This document shows, piece after piece, positions 19,708-29,118 of a stretch of DNA of 64,000 nucleotides. Location of the stretch: NCBI GenBank assembly GCA_000620205.1, contig JHVP01000002.1, positions 62,001 through 126,000 of the forward strand. Direction: 5' to 3'. A model generated the notes under the pieces. It had not been told where the DNA came from. It saw nothing but the letters and a program-made list of their open reading frames with translations, and did not search any database. A program made the translations under genes and the position numbers. Each line of letters opens with the position of its first letter. The first letter of the stretch is position 1. Source of the DNA: Geodermatophilaceae bacterium URHA0031 (GTDB lineage: Bacteria > Actinomycetota > Actinomycetes > Mycobacteriales > Geodermatophilaceae).

Positions 19708-19782
19708 GCCCCCGTAGCTCAGGGGATAGAGCACTGCCCTCCGGAGGCAGGGGCGCAGGTTCGAATCCTGCCGGGGGCACCA
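19708..19782 (+). tRNA. tRNA-Arg (anticodon CCG)
   Basis: A full cloverleaf. The acceptor stem GCCCCCG (19708-19714) pairs with CGGGGGC (19772-19778), the anticodon arm is CTGCC-CTCCGGA-GGCAG with anticodon CCG, and the T arm is GCAGG-TTCGAAT-CCTGC. The discriminator is A and CCA is encoded. It reads the CGG codon, which is heavily used in this GC-rich genome. Confidence 0.95.
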
Positions 19783-19807
19783 CCAGCCCAGGCTCGCACC
19801 GCACACA

Positions 19808-19840
19808 CCGCCCGCCCGGCCCCTCGGCCGCGGCGGGCGG
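19808..19840. terminator. Hairpin between tRNA-Arg and the ABC-F gene
   Basis: A 9-bp stem (CCGCCCGCC and GGCGGGCGG) lies between the convergent tRNA gene and the ABC-F gene, so it could terminate transcription from both sides. No U-tract. Confidence 0.55.
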
Positions 19841-19852
19841 CGTCGTCTCCGG

Positions 19853-21493
19853 TCAGCCCGCGTGCACCCGGCCCGCGGTCACCTCGACCCGGCGGGTGGT
19901 GTGCACCGCCTCGAGCATCCGGCGGTCGTGCGTCACCAGCAGCAGCGTGCCCGGGTAGCCGGCCAGCGCCTGCTCCAGCTGCTCGATCGCGGGCAGGTCC
20001 AGGTGGTTGGTCGGCTCGTCGAGCACCAGCACGTTCACCCCGCGCGCCTGCAGCAACGCCAGCGCCGCGCGGGTCCGCTCCCCCGGCGACAGCGTGCCGG
20101 CCGGTCGCAGCACGTGGTCGGCGCGCAGCCCGAACTTGGCCAGCAGCGTGCGCACCTCGGCGTCGGGCAGGTCGGGCACCTCCGCGCCGAAGGCCGAGGC
20201 CAGCGGTTCCTCGCCGAGGAACCGGCCGCGCGCCTGGTCGACCTCGCCCAGCCGCACGCCGGAGCCGAGCGACGCCGTGCCCTCGTCCAGCGGCACCCGG
20301 CCGAGCAGCGCGGCCAGCAGGGTGCTCTTGCCCGATCCGTTCGCGCCGGTGATCGCCACCCGGTCGCCCCAGTCGACCTGCAGGTCGACCGGGCCGAGGG
20401 TGAAGCCACCCTGGCGGACGACGGCGCCCCGCAGCGTCGCGACGACCGCGCCCGCCCGCGGTGCCGCGGCGATCTCCAGCCGCAGCTCCCACTCCTTCCG
20501 CGGCTCCTCGACCACCTCGAGCCGTTCGATCCGCTTGTCGGTCTGCCGGGCCTTGGCCGCCTGCTTCTCCGACGACGCCCGCATGTGCGCCCGGATGTTC
20601 TTGTCCGGCTCGCTGCCCTGCTTGCGCACCGCGTTGCGGACGCCCTTCGCCATCCAGTTGCGCTGCATCCGGGCGCGGTCCTCCAGCCCCAACCGGGTGT
20701 CGGAGTACTCCTCGTACTCCTCGCGGGCGTGCCGGCGGGCGACCTCCCGCTCGACCAGGTAGGCCTCGTAGCCGCCGTCGTGCACGCGCACCAGCTGCTG
20801 GGCCAGGTCCAGCTCGACCACCCGGGTGACGGTCCGGGCCAGGAACTCGCGGTCGTGGCTGACCAGGACGACGCCGGTGCGCAGGCCGGCGACGAAGGTC
20901 TCCAGCTGGTCCAGCCCGGCGAGGTCGAGGTCGTTGGTCGGCTCGTCGAGCAGCAGGATGTCGTAGCGGCTGAGCAGCAGCGAGGCCAGGCCCACCCGGG
21001 CCGCCTCGCCACCGGAGAGCCCGACCGTCGGCGCGTCCAGGGCGACGCCCGGGGCGACGGAGGCCACGACCTCCTCCGCCCGCTCGGCGAGGTCGGCGCC
21101 ACCGAGGGCCAGCCAGCGCTCCAGTGCGTCGCCGTAGACGTCGTCCGCCCCCGGCGACCCCGCGGTCAGCGCCTCCAGCGCGGCGTCCATGGCCACCTGC
21201 GCCGCGGCCACGCCGGTGCGCCGGGCGAGCGCGTCCAGCACCGTCTCCCCCGGCCGCCGCTCGGCCTCCTGCGGCAGGTAGCCGACGGTGGCCGACGGCG
21301 GGCTCAGCGAGATCTCCCCGGCCTCGGCCGGGAGCACCCCGGCCAGGGTCTGCAGCAGGGTGGACTTCCCCGCGCCGTTCACCCCCACCAGGCCGACCAC
21401 GTCGCCCGGGGCGACGACCAGGTCGAGGTCGGTGAACAGGACGCGGGCGCCGTGACCGGCGGCCAGACCACGGGCGAGCAGGGTGGCGGACAC
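19853..21493 (-). CDS. ABC-F family ATPase (ribosome-associated type)
   Basis: A 546-residue protein with two nucleotide-binding domains and no membrane segments. Walker A motifs are VGVNGAGKSTLLQ and ITGANGSGKSTLLA, signatures VGLSGGEAARVG and TLSPGERTRAALAL, and Walker B LLLDEPTNDLD and LVLDEPTNHLD. The linker between domains (about 245-320) is highly charged (VRKQGSEPDKNIRAHMRASS). ABC-F proteins act on the ribosome in translation or antibiotic resistance; which role applies cannot be told. GTG start. Confidence 0.9.
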   Translation of the reverse strand: MSATLLARGLAAGHGARVLFTDLDLVVAPGDVVGLVGVNGAGKSTLLQTLAGVLPAEAGEISLSPPSATVGYLPQEAERRPGETVLDALARRTGVAAAQVAMDAALEALTAGSPGADDVYGDALERWLALGGADLAERAEEVVASVAPGVALDAPTVGLSGGEAARVGLASLLLSRYDILLLDEPTNDLDLAGLDQLETFVAGLRTGVVLVSHDREFLARTVTRVVELDLAQQLVRVHDGGYEAYLVEREVARRHAREEYEEYSDTRLGLEDRARMQRNWMAKGVRNAVRKQGSEPDKNIRAHMRASSEKQAAKARQTDKRIERLEVVEEPRKEWELRLEIAAAPRAGAVVATLRGAVVRQGGFTLGPVDLQVDWGDRVAITGANGSGKSTLLAALLGRVPLDEGTASLGSGVRLGEVDQARGRFLGEEPLASAFGAEVPDLPDAEVRTLLAKFGLRADHVLRPAGTLSPGERTRAALALLQARGVNVLVLDEPTNHLDLPAIEQLEQALAGYPGTLLLVTHDRRMLEAVHTTRRVEVTAGRVHAG

Positions 21494-21552
21494 CCGCCCA
21501 TCGTGCCGACCGCCCGGGCCACCAGGTCACGCGGTGTCGACGCCCGACCCGC

Positions 21553-22680
21553 TCAGTCCGTGAACGGGCCGACGGCGTCCGGCGACTCGTCCTCCCAGGT
21601 CCCGCTGGACGGGTCGTCGGCCGCGCCGGTCAGCACGTCGTCGGCGATCTCGTCGAGCAGCCGCTCGAGCGAGGCGACCCCGGGGGCGACGTCGGCGTCG
21701 GTCTCCGGGCGGCGGACCAGCCAGGGCTGCAGGTCGTCGTACCCGCGCACCGACACCCGGCGCAGCGGCCGCACCCGGTAGTCCGGCAGCCCGCGCAGCC
21801 GCCGGGCCAGCTGCTGGTCGACCAGCACGGTCGAGGGGCGGGCGAGCGACGTGAGCCGGCTGGCCAGGTTCACCACCGGGGAGTACACGTCGCCGAGCCG
21901 GGTGAGCACCGGGCCGTAGGCGGCGCCGACCCGCAGCGGCGGCCGGTCCGGGGCATTCCACTCCTCGGGGAGCCGCAGCCCGATCTCGACGGCGTCGGCC
22001 GGTTCCGGGGCGGTGAACAGGACGCCGTCGCCCACGGTCTTGACCACCCGGCCGTGGTGCCGCGCGATCAGGTCGGCGGCCAGGCCCTCGAAGTCCTCGA
22101 CCATCGTGCCGAGCTCCCGGCCGCCCATGCCGCGGCTCCGCGAGGTGTACCCGACCAGGTCGGCGAAGCCGACGGCCAGCTCCCGGCGGTCCACCGTCGC
22201 CGGATCGGTGGCGAACAGCCGGCCGGCGTTGGCCGCCAGGTGCCGGCGCCAGACGTAGTCCTGCAGCTCGCGCATGAGCGGCAGCAGCTGCTCGGCCGAG
22301 CGCACGACCCCCTCCTCGACCGCCTGCTGGGCGTCCGGCCCACGGTGCACGGGGTCCAGCAGCAGGGCGGCGAGCATGTCGGTCTGCCAGTCGGCGAGCC
22401 GGGCCAGCGACTGCCCGAGGGCCCGCGCGATCGAGGCCTCCGCCCGCGGGTCGACGAACCCGGTGTCGATCAGCGCCGAGAGCCGGGCGAGGGCGGTGAC
22501 GTCGGCATCGGTGAAGGCCGCGTCGTCGTCGGCGACGTCGGCGAAGCCGAGCGCCCGCCACAGCCGCTGCGTGCGCTCCGGGGGCATCCCGGCCAGCGCG
22601 GCCACCTGGGCGCGCGTGTACCGGCGCGGCCCGTCGAGCAGCAGCCGCTCCAGGCTCTCCCGCGGGTCGGGGTCAACCAC
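21553..22680 (-). CDS. Class III adenylate/guanylate cyclase with N-terminal regulatory domain
   Basis: A soluble 375-residue cyclase. The N-terminal half (about 1-165) resembles the autoinhibitory regulatory domain of Rv1264-type cyclases. The catalytic half has the metal-binding aspartates (VGFADLVGYTS and VVKTVGDGVLF), the LGDVYSPVVNLASRL segment with the transition-state Asn/Arg, and no transmembrane part. GTG start. It is divergent from an ABC transporter operon across a 184-nt gap. cAMP is the likelier product by family. Confidence 0.87.
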   Translation of the reverse strand: MVDPDPRESLERLLLDGPRRYTRAQVAALAGMPPERTQRLWRALGFADVADDDAAFTDADVTALARLSALIDTGFVDPRAEASIARALGQSLARLADWQTDMLAALLLDPVHRGPDAQQAVEEGVVRSAEQLLPLMRELQDYVWRRHLAANAGRLFATDPATVDRRELAVGFADLVGYTSRSRGMGGRELGTMVEDFEGLAADLIARHHGRVVKTVGDGVLFTAPEPADAVEIGLRLPEEWNAPDRPPLRVGAAYGPVLTRLGDVYSPVVNLASRLTSLARPSTVLVDQQLARRLRGLPDYRVRPLRRVSVRGYDDLQPWLVRRPETDADVAPGVASLERLLDEIADDVLTGAADDPSSGTWEDESPDAVGPFTD

Positions 22681-22809
22681 CGGCCGGGGTCAGCTCCTCG
22701 TCGGCGACGAGGCGGGAACGGCGCCCGCACGCCGGTCCGTCGCCCACCGTCCGCGAGGCGTTCACGGGGCCGCAACCTACCGAACGGCTGCCGGACAGGG
22801 TGTGCGCGG

Positions 22810-22843
22810 GGTCACTGCTCCGGGCGCGCCCGGGGCAGTGACC
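22810..22843. repeat. 34-bp near-perfect palindrome before the ABC transporter
   Basis: Outer arms GGTCACTGC and GCAGTGACC and inner arms CCGGGC and GCCCGG surround a 2-bp centre; only one pair out of sixteen is mismatched. It ends 21 bases before the ABC ATPase start codon. It could be an operator for a dimeric repressor or a leader hairpin. No regulator gene is adjacent. Confidence 0.8.
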
Positions 22844-22864
22844 TGCTGGCCGCAGAGGGCCCCG

Positions 22865-23896
22865 ATGCGCTTGGATGATCAGGCCGCCGGACCCGCCGGC
22901 GCCAGCGAGGAGGACGAGATCACCAGCGGCAGCCGGGCCGCCCTCGACCCCGTCCGGGTCGAGGTCAGTGCCCTCACCAAGAACTTCGGCAGCGTCCGCG
23001 CGGTCGACGACCTCTCCTTCACCGTCGAGCCGGGGCAGGTCACCGGTTTCCTGGGGCCCAACGGCGCGGGCAAGACGACGACGCTGCGGATGGCCCTGGG
23101 CCTGATCACCCCCGACCGGGGCACGACCACGTTCAACGGCACGCCCTACGCCGCGCTCACCGACCCGACCCGTCGGGTGGGCGCGGTGCTGGAGACGGCG
23201 TTCCACCCGGCCCGCAGCGGCCGCAACCACCTGCGCGTGTACTGCCGCGCGGCGGGGATCCCGCTGTCGCGCGCGGACGAGGTGCTCGACCAGGTCGGGC
23301 TCGGCCCGGCCGGCGGCCGGAAGGCCGGCGGCTACTCCCTCGGCATGCGGCAGCGCCTCGGGCTGGCGACGGCGCTGCTCGGCGACCCGGCGGTGCTCGT
23401 GCTCGACGAGCCGGCCAACGGGCTGGACCCCGAGGGCATCCAGTGGCTCCGCGGGTTCCTCCGGCACCTCGCGCACGAGCAGGGCCGCACCGTGCTGGTC
23501 TCCAGCCACCTGCTGGCGGAGGTGGAGCAGACCGCCGACCGGGTGGTCATCGTGGGGGCCGGCAGGCTGGTCCGTCAGGGCTCGCTGGCGGAGCTGCGCT
23601 CGGGCAGCGCCGGCAGCGTGCTGGTGCGCAGCCCGCAGACGGCCGCCCTGGCCGAGCTGCTGCGCACCGACGGCACGACGGTCGTCACCACGGACGGGCA
23701 CCCGGACGGCCTGACCGTCACCGGCCTGCCGGTCGAGGAGGTCGGCCGACGCGCCTTCGCCGGTGGGATCGAGCTGCACGAGCTGCGCGCCCACACCAGC
23801 GGGCTGGAAGAGGTGTACTTCCAGCTCACCGCCGGCTCGGAGCAGTACGCCGCCGGCCGGCCCGACGCCGCCACCACCGGACAGGCGGCCGCCTGA
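22865..23896 (+). CDS. ABC transporter ATP-binding protein
   Basis: A 343-residue ATPase of the DrrA/CcmA-like exporter class. Walker A is FLGPNGAGKTTTLR, the signature is YSLGMRQRLGLATALL, Walker B is VLVLDEPANGLDPEG and the H-loop is VLVSSHLLAEVEQ. The N-terminal 35 residues are a Glu/Ser-rich extension. A GAGGG lies five bases before the ATG. The stop overlaps the permease ATG (TGATG), so the two are co-translated. Substrate unknown. Confidence 0.92.
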   Translation: MRLDDQAAGPAGASEEDEITSGSRAALDPVRVEVSALTKNFGSVRAVDDLSFTVEPGQVTGFLGPNGAGKTTTLRMALGLITPDRGTTTFNGTPYAALTDPTRRVGAVLETAFHPARSGRNHLRVYCRAAGIPLSRADEVLDQVGLGPAGGRKAGGYSLGMRQRLGLATALLGDPAVLVLDEPANGLDPEGIQWLRGFLRHLAHEQGRTVLVSSHLLAEVEQTADRVVIVGAGRLVRQGSLAELRSGSAGSVLVRSPQTAALAELLRTDGTTVVTTDGHPDGLTVTGLPVEEVGRRAFAGGIELHELRAHTSGLEEVYFQLTAGSEQYAAGRPDAATTGQAAA

Positions 23897-24678
23897 TGGG
23901 CGCCGTCATCGCGCGGCTGACCCGCGCCGAGTGGACCAAGCTGCTCACCACCCGGGTGTGGATCGGCCTGCTGCTGGGTTCCTGCGTGCTGGTCGGCGGC
24001 TTCGCCGCGCTGTTCACCGGTTTCGCCGGCAGCAGCGGCGGCGGTCCCGACGGGCAGGGCCTGCCGGCGGTCGGCACCCCGGACTTCGAGCAGCTCGCCC
24101 TCGGGGTGTCGGCCAACGCGACGGTGCTGTTCGTGGTGCTCGGCATCATCGGCACGACGCAGGAGTACCGGCACCGCACCGCGACCCCGACCTTCCTGAC
24201 CAGCCCGCACCGCGGCCGGGTGGTGATCGCGAAGCTGCTGGCCTACCTGGTGGCCGCGATCCCCATGGCGCTGCTGGTGATCGCCGTCGACGTGCTGGTC
24301 GTCTCCGTGTACGCCGGTGCACGCGGTGCCGCCCCCTCGCTCAGCGGGGACAACCTGCGGGTGCTCGGCGGCGCCTGGGCGGCGCTGGTCATCTACGCCG
24401 TGATCGGCGTCGGCGTGGGTGCGCTGGTCCGCAACCAGGTCGGCGCCATCGTCGGCGTGCTCGTCTACCTGTTCGTGGTGGAGACGATCGTGCAGGCCAT
24501 CCCGGCGATCAACGGTGCCTACAAGTGGCTCCCCGGCGGCGCGCTGGAGGCGATGACGGCCACCTTCGGCCAGACCGACCTGCTCAGCGCGTGGCAGGGC
24601 GGTCTGGTGCTGCTGAGCTACGGGCTGGTGGCCGCGGCCCTGGGCACCCTGCTCGCCGTCCGCCGCGACGTCGTCTGA
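23896..24678 (+). CDS. ABC-2 type transporter permease
   Basis: A 260-residue membrane protein with about six helices. It begins on the cytoplasmic side with RLTRAEWTKLLTTRVW, a typical ABC-2 permease opening, followed by helices near 20-42, 75-93, 115-145, 160-185, 190-210 and 235-255. The ATG overlaps the ATPase stop by one base. With one ATPase and one permease gene, the transporter would be a homodimeric pair exporting an unknown substrate. Confidence 0.88.
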   Translation: MGAVIARLTRAEWTKLLTTRVWIGLLLGSCVLVGGFAALFTGFAGSSGGGPDGQGLPAVGTPDFEQLALGVSANATVLFVVLGIIGTTQEYRHRTATPTFLTSPHRGRVVIAKLLAYLVAAIPMALLVIAVDVLVVSVYAGARGAAPSLSGDNLRVLGGAWAALVIYAVIGVGVGALVRNQVGAIVGVLVYLFVVETIVQAIPAINGAYKWLPGGALEAMTATFGQTDLLSAWQGGLVLLSYGLVAAALGTLLAVRRDVV

Positions 24679-24752
24679 CCTGCAGCCTCGGCGGCCCGAG
24701 CCGTCCCGGCCGGCGTGAGACGGGACACGTGCGCCACCTCACGCAGCAGCGT

Positions 24753-24776
24753 CTACGCCTGGGGCCCCGGGCGTAG
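24753..24776. repeat. Inverted repeat upstream of kgd
   Basis: The hairpin CTACGCCTGG-GGCC-CCGGGCGTAG (one mismatch) lies 51 bases before the kgd start and 75 bases after the ABC permease stop. It could be a terminator for the exporter operon or an operator at the kgd promoter. Confidence 0.4.
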
Positions 24777-24827
24777 AGTCGGTACCCGGTCCAACGACGT
24801 CCACCGACGAAGAAGGCACTCGACAAC

Positions 24828-27800
24828 GTGTCAACCGTGAGTTCATCCCAGCCCTCCTCCGCCTCTGCCAACCCGGTGGCGGGCTTCGGCACCAACGAGT
24901 GGCTGGTCGAGGAGATGTACCAGCAGTACCTCGCCGACCCACGCAGCGTGGACCAGGCCTGGCACGACTTCTTCGCCGACTACCGCCCGGGCAGCCCGGT
25001 GTCCGACGGCGCGGACCGCAGCTCCCGCACCGCTCCCGCACCGGAGCAGCCGGCACCCGCTCAGCCGGCCGCCACGAAGCCGGCCGCGACGACGCCGGCC
25101 GCGACGGAGCCGGCTGGTACCGAGGCCGCCGCGACGAAGCCGGCCGCATCCGCGCCGGCCACCGCCGAGCCGGCCGCACCGGCCCCTGCGGACGCCGAGG
25201 GCTCGGCCAACCGGCCCAGCAGCCCGGCCGTGCCCGCGGGCACCCCCACCCCTGCACCACGGGCCACCCCGGTCGACGCCCGATCGGAGGGCACCGTCGT
25301 GAACCGAGCAGCCGAGCGCGCCTCCCAGCAGGTGGCCGCCGCCCCGGCCAAGCCGTCGACCCGCGCGGGCGCCGCCCGGGCAGCGAGCGAGGACGCCGAC
25401 GCCGGTCCCAAGCGCACCCCGCTGCGCGGTGCCGCGGCGAGCGTGGTCAAGAACATGAACGCGTCGCTGACCGTGCCGACGGCCACCAGCGTGCGCGCCG
25501 TCCCGGCCAAGCTGCTCGTGGACAACCGCATCGTCATCAACAACCACCTGGCCCGCGCCCGTGGCGGCAAGGTCTCGTTCACGCACCTGATCGGCTACGC
25601 GCTGGTCCGGGCGCTGGACAGCTTCCCGAACATGAACAACGCGTTCGCCGAGGTCGACGGCAAGCCGACCCTGGTGACGCCGGAGCACGTCAACTTCGGG
25701 CTCGCGATCGACCTGCCCAAGGCCGACGGCACCCGCTCACTGGTGGTCGCCTCGATCAAGTCCGCCGAGCAGATGGACTTCGCCGAGTTCTGGGGCGCCT
25801 ACGAGGACATCATCCGGCGGGCCCGCGCCGGCAAGCTGACCATGGAGGACTTCTCCGGGACGACGATCAGCCTGACCAACCCGGGCACGATCGGCACGAA
25901 CCACTCGGTTCCGCGGCTGACCACCAACCAGGGCACGATCGTCGGCGTCGGCGCGATGGACTACCCCGCCGAGTTCCAGGGGATGAGCCCCGAGGCGCTG
26001 GCCGAGATGGCCGTCTCGAAGATCATCACGCTCACATCGACCTACGACCACCGGGTCATCCAGGGCGCCGAGTCCGGTGACTTCCTGCGCCGGATGCACC
26101 AGCTGCTGCTGGGCGAGGACGGCTTCTACGACGACGTCTTCCGTTCCCTGCGGGTGCCCTACGAGCCGGTCCGCTGGGTGGCCGACAAGCGGGTCAGCCA
26201 CGAGGGGCAGATCGACAAGGAAGCCCGGGTCATCGAGGTCATCGAGGCCTACCGGCGCAACGGCCACCTGATGGCCGACACCGACCCGCTCGAGTTCAAG
26301 ATCCGCACCCACCCGGACCTGGACATCGTCCAGCACGGGCTCACGCTGTGGGACCTCGACCGCGAGTTCCCGGTCGGCGGCTTCGCCGGCGAACGGGTGA
26401 TGAAGCTGCGCGACATCCTCGGGGTGCTCCGCCAGTCCTACGTCCGCACGGTCGGCATCGAGTACATGCACATCACCGACCCGGAGGAGCGCCGCTGGCT
26501 CCAGGAGCGGATCGAGGTCAAGGCCGACAAGCCCGCCCGGGAGAAGCAGAAGCGGGTGCTCGGCCGGCTGAACGCGGCCGAGGCGTTCGAGACCTTCCTG
26601 CAGACCAAGTACGTGGGCCAGAAGCGGTTCAGCCTCGAGGGCGGCGAGTCGGTCATCCCGCTGCTGGACGAGGTGCTGGTCTCCTCCACCGAGTACGGCC
26701 TGGACGAGGTCGCCATCGGCATGGCCCACCGCGGCCGGCTGAACGTGCTGGCCAACGTGCTGGGCAAGAGCTACTCGAAGATCTTCGGCGAGTTCGAGGG
26801 CAACATCGACCCGGGCACCGTGCAGGGCTCCGGCGACGTGAAGTACCACCTGGGCGCCGAGGGCACCTTCGAGCACGAGGGCCGCTCGATCGCGGTGTCG
26901 CTGGCCAGCAACCCCAGCCACCTGGAGACGGTCAACCCGGTGCTCGAGGGCATCGTGCGGGCCAAGCAGGACATGATCGACAAGGGCGAGGGCGGCTTCA
27001 CCGTGCTCCCGGTCCTGCTGCACGGCGACTCCGCCTTCGCCGGCCAGGGCGTGGTGCAGGAGACGCTGAACCTCTCCCAGCTGCGCGGGTACCGCACCGG
27101 CGGCACCGTGCACGTGGTGATCAACAACCAGGTCGGCTTCACCACCAGTCCGGCGGCGGCGCGCTCGAGCCTGTACTCCACCGACGTCGCCCGGATGATC
27201 GGCGCCCCGGTCTTCCACGTGAACGGCGACGACCCCGAGGCCTGCGTCCGGGTCGCCCGGCTGGCGGTGGACTACCGGCAGGAGTTCAAGAAGGACGTCG
27301 TCATCGACCTGGTCTGCTACCGCCGCCGCGGGCACAACGAGGGCGACGACCCGTCGATGACCCAGCCGCTGATGTACGACATCATCGACCGCAAGCGCTC
27401 GGTCCGGAAGCTGTACACCGAGGCGCTGGTCGGCCGCGGCGACATCACGCTGGCCGATGCCGAGGAGGCGCTGAAGGACTACCGCGGGCAGCTCGAGCGG
27501 GCCTTCGCCGAGACCCACGACGCCCGGGACTCCTCGACGCCCGAGCCGGTCATGGACCCGCGCTCGCCGCAGCAGGCGACCGTCGACACCGCGATCAGCC
27601 CCGAGGTCCTCAAGACCATCGGTGACGCGCACGTCAGCTTCCCGCCGGACTTCACCCCGCACCCGAAGCTGCAGAAGATGCTGGAGCGCCGGGCGGCGAT
27701 GGCCATCGAGGGCGGCATCGACTGGGCGATGGGCGAGCTGCTGGCCTTCGGTTCGCTGCTCATGCAGGGCGTGCCGGTGCGGCTGGCCGGCCAGGACTCC

Positions 27801-28757
27801 CGGCGCGGCACGTTCGTGCAACGGCACTCGGTCCTCATCGACCGGGAGAACGCCGCGGAGTACACGCCGCTGTCGAACCTGAGCCCGGACCAGGCGAAGT
27901 TCTTCGTCTACGACTCGCTGCTGTCCGAGTACGCCGCGCTCGGCTTCGAGTACGGCTACTCGGTGGCCAACCCCAAGGCGCTCGTCCTCTGGGAGGCGCA
28001 GTTCGGCGACTTCGTCGACGGCGCGCAGATGGTCATCGACGAGTTCATCAGCTCCGGCGAGGCCAAGTGGGGCCAGCGCTCGGGCGTGGTCATGCTGCTG
28101 CCGCACGGGCTGGAGGGCCAGGGGCCGGACCACTCCAGCGGTCGCATCGAGCGGTTCCTGCAGCTGTCCGCCGAGAACAACATGACGGTCGCCAACTGCT
28201 CGACCCCGGCGAACTACTTCCACCTGCTGCGCCGCCAGGCGCTGTCGGAGGTGCACCGCCCGCTGGTGGTGTTCACGCCCAAGTCGCTGCTGCGGGCGAA
28301 GGCGGCGGTCAGCTCGGTCGCCGACTTCACCGAGCAGCACTTCCGTCCGGTCCTCCCCGACCCGGGGGTCGCCGGCACGCCGCTGGACGGCGCGGCGGTG
28401 ACGCGGGTGCTGCTGTGCAGCGGCAAGGTCAGCTACGAGCTGTTCTCCCAGCGGGAGAACGAGGGCCGGACCGACACCGCCATCCTGCGGGTCGAGCAGC
28501 TGTACCCGCTGCCGGCCGAGGAGATCGCCGAGGCGCTGGCCCAGTACCCCAACGCGACGGACGTGGTGTGGGTGCAGGAGGAGCCGGCGAACATGGGTGC
28601 CGCCCAGTTCATGCTGGTCAACCTGCCCGACGAGCTGCCCCCGGGCCGCACGCTGCGCCGGATCTCGCGCAAGGCCTCGGCCAGCCCGGCCGTCGGCTCG
28701 GCGAAGGTGCACGAGACCGAGCAGCGGGCGCTGGTGGCGCAGGCCTTCGCGGACTGA
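24828..28757 (+). CDS. kgd: Multifunctional 2-oxoglutarate decarboxylase/dehydrogenase E1-E2
   Basis: A 1309-residue fusion (M. tuberculosis Kgd is about 1230). It starts with the E1 N-terminal segment ([20 protein letters not shown]), then an Ala/Pro/Thr/Lys linker (70-200) and an E2-type succinyltransferase domain without a lipoyl domain, ending in [19 protein letters not shown]. The thiamine-diphosphate E1 core follows ([37 protein letters not shown]). It feeds the TCA cycle at 2-oxoglutarate. Relatives are controlled by FHA proteins such as GarA/OdhI, not visible here. GTG start. Confidence 0.96.
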   Translation: MSTVSSSQPSSASANPVAGFGTNEWLVEEMYQQYLADPRSVDQAWHDFFADYRPGSPVSDGADRSSRTAPAPEQPAPAQPAATKPAATTPAATEPAGTEAAATKPAASAPATAEPAAPAPADAEGSANRPSSPAVPAGTPTPAPRATPVDARSEGTVVNRAAERASQQVAAAPAKPSTRAGAARAASEDADAGPKRTPLRGAAASVVKNMNASLTVPTATSVRAVPAKLLVDNRIVINNHLARARGGKVSFTHLIGYALVRALDSFPNMNNAFAEVDGKPTLVTPEHVNFGLAIDLPKADGTRSLVVASIKSAEQMDFAEFWGAYEDIIRRARAGKLTMEDFSGTTISLTNPGTIGTNHSVPRLTTNQGTIVGVGAMDYPAEFQGMSPEALAEMAVSKIITLTSTYDHRVIQGAESGDFLRRMHQLLLGEDGFYDDVFRSLRVPYEPVRWVADKRVSHEGQIDKEARVIEVIEAYRRNGHLMADTDPLEFKIRTHPDLDIVQHGLTLWDLDREFPVGGFAGERVMKLRDILGVLRQSYVRTVGIEYMHITDPEERRWLQERIEVKADKPAREKQKRVLGRLNAAEAFETFLQTKYVGQKRFSLEGGESVIPLLDEVLVSSTEYGLDEVAIGMAHRGRLNVLANVLGKSYSKIFGEFEGNIDPGTVQGSGDVKYHLGAEGTFEHEGRSIAVSLASNPSHLETVNPVLEGIVRAKQDMIDKGEGGFTVLPVLLHGDSAFAGQGVVQETLNLSQLRGYRTGGTVHVVINNQVGFTTSPAAARSSLYSTDVARMIGAPVFHVNGDDPEACVRVARLAVDYRQEFKKDVVIDLVCYRRRGHNEGDDPSMTQPLMYDIIDRKRSVRKLYTEALVGRGDITLADAEEALKDYRGQLERAFAETHDARDSSTPEPVMDPRSPQQATVDTAISPEVLKTIGDAHVSFPPDFTPHPKLQKMLERRAAMAIEGGIDWAMGELLAFGSLLMQGVPVRLAGQDSRRGTFVQRHSVLIDRENAAEYTPLSNLSPDQAKFFVYDSLLSEYAALGFEYGYSVANPKALVLWEAQFGDFVDGAQMVIDEFISSGEAKWGQRSGVVMLLPHGLEGQGPDHSSGRIERFLQLSAENNMTVANCSTPANYFHLLRRQALSEVHRPLVVFTPKSLLRAKAAVSSVADFTEQHFRPVLPDPGVAGTPLDGAAVTRVLLCSGKVSYELFSQRENEGRTDTAILRVEQLYPLPAEEIAEALAQYPNATDVVWVQEEPANMGAAQFMLVNLPDELPPGRTLRRISRKASASPAVGSAKVHETEQRALVAQAFAD

Positions 28758-28763
28758 CCTGCC

Positions 28764-28943
28764 GTGTACTTCACTGACCGCGGCATCGAGGAGCTGGCCG
28801 GCCGGCGGGGCGAGGAGGAGGTCTCCCTCGCCTGGCTGGCCGACCAGCTGCAGGCCTTCGTCGACGAGCACCCCGAGTTCGAGGTGCCCGTCGAGCGGCT
28901 GGCCACCTGGCTGGCCCGCGGCGGCACCGACGATGTTGATTGA
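28764..28943 (+). CDS. DUF6104 small protein downstream of kgd
   Basis: A 59-residue acidic protein starting with GTG six bases after the kgd stop. It reads YFTDRGIEELAGRRGEEE near the start and FEVPVERLATWLARGG near the end, matching a small conserved family that also follows kgd in Streptomyces (from memory). No Shine-Dalgarno sequence is obvious, so it may depend on translational coupling. Function unknown. The fixed position after kgd suggests a link to 2-oxoglutarate metabolism, which is inference. Confidence 0.8.
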   Translation: MYFTDRGIEELAGRRGEEEVSLAWLADQLQAFVDEHPEFEVPVERLATWLARGGTDDVD

Positions 28944-28959
28944 GATCCTGCGGATCTCA
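28941..28959 (+). terminator. Hairpin overlapping the DUF6104 stop codon
   Basis: TGAGATCC-TGC-GGATCTCA is a perfect 8-bp stem with a 3-nt loop, and its first three bases are the stop codon. A second, longer GC stem (GAGCCGGCCCCG with CGGGGCGGCTC, 28970-29012, one bulge) follows. Together they probably end the kgd transcript. Confidence 0.6.
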
Positions 28960-29118
28960 CCGCGGCCAGGAGCCGGCCCCGTCCCTGCGCTCCGCACCTC
29001 GCGGGGCGGCTCTCGTCAGTGCCGGGCATCGGTCGCCTCTGCCCGTCCCGACCGAGCAGGCCGCCGTCGGTGGGCGCGCCTCCGTCGGCTGAGCGGCGTG
29101 CGGGGAGACGCTGCGTAG

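Noticed and set aside
19708-19782. tRNA-Arg as a phage or island attachment site
   Set aside because: No repeat of the tRNA 3' end, no integrase and no accessory genes lie nearby.
25737-28997. 1086-codon open frame opposite kgd
   Set aside because: The composition is His/Arg/Asp/Gln-rich with no domains, typical of antisense frames in GC-rich genes. The kgd frame is unmistakable.
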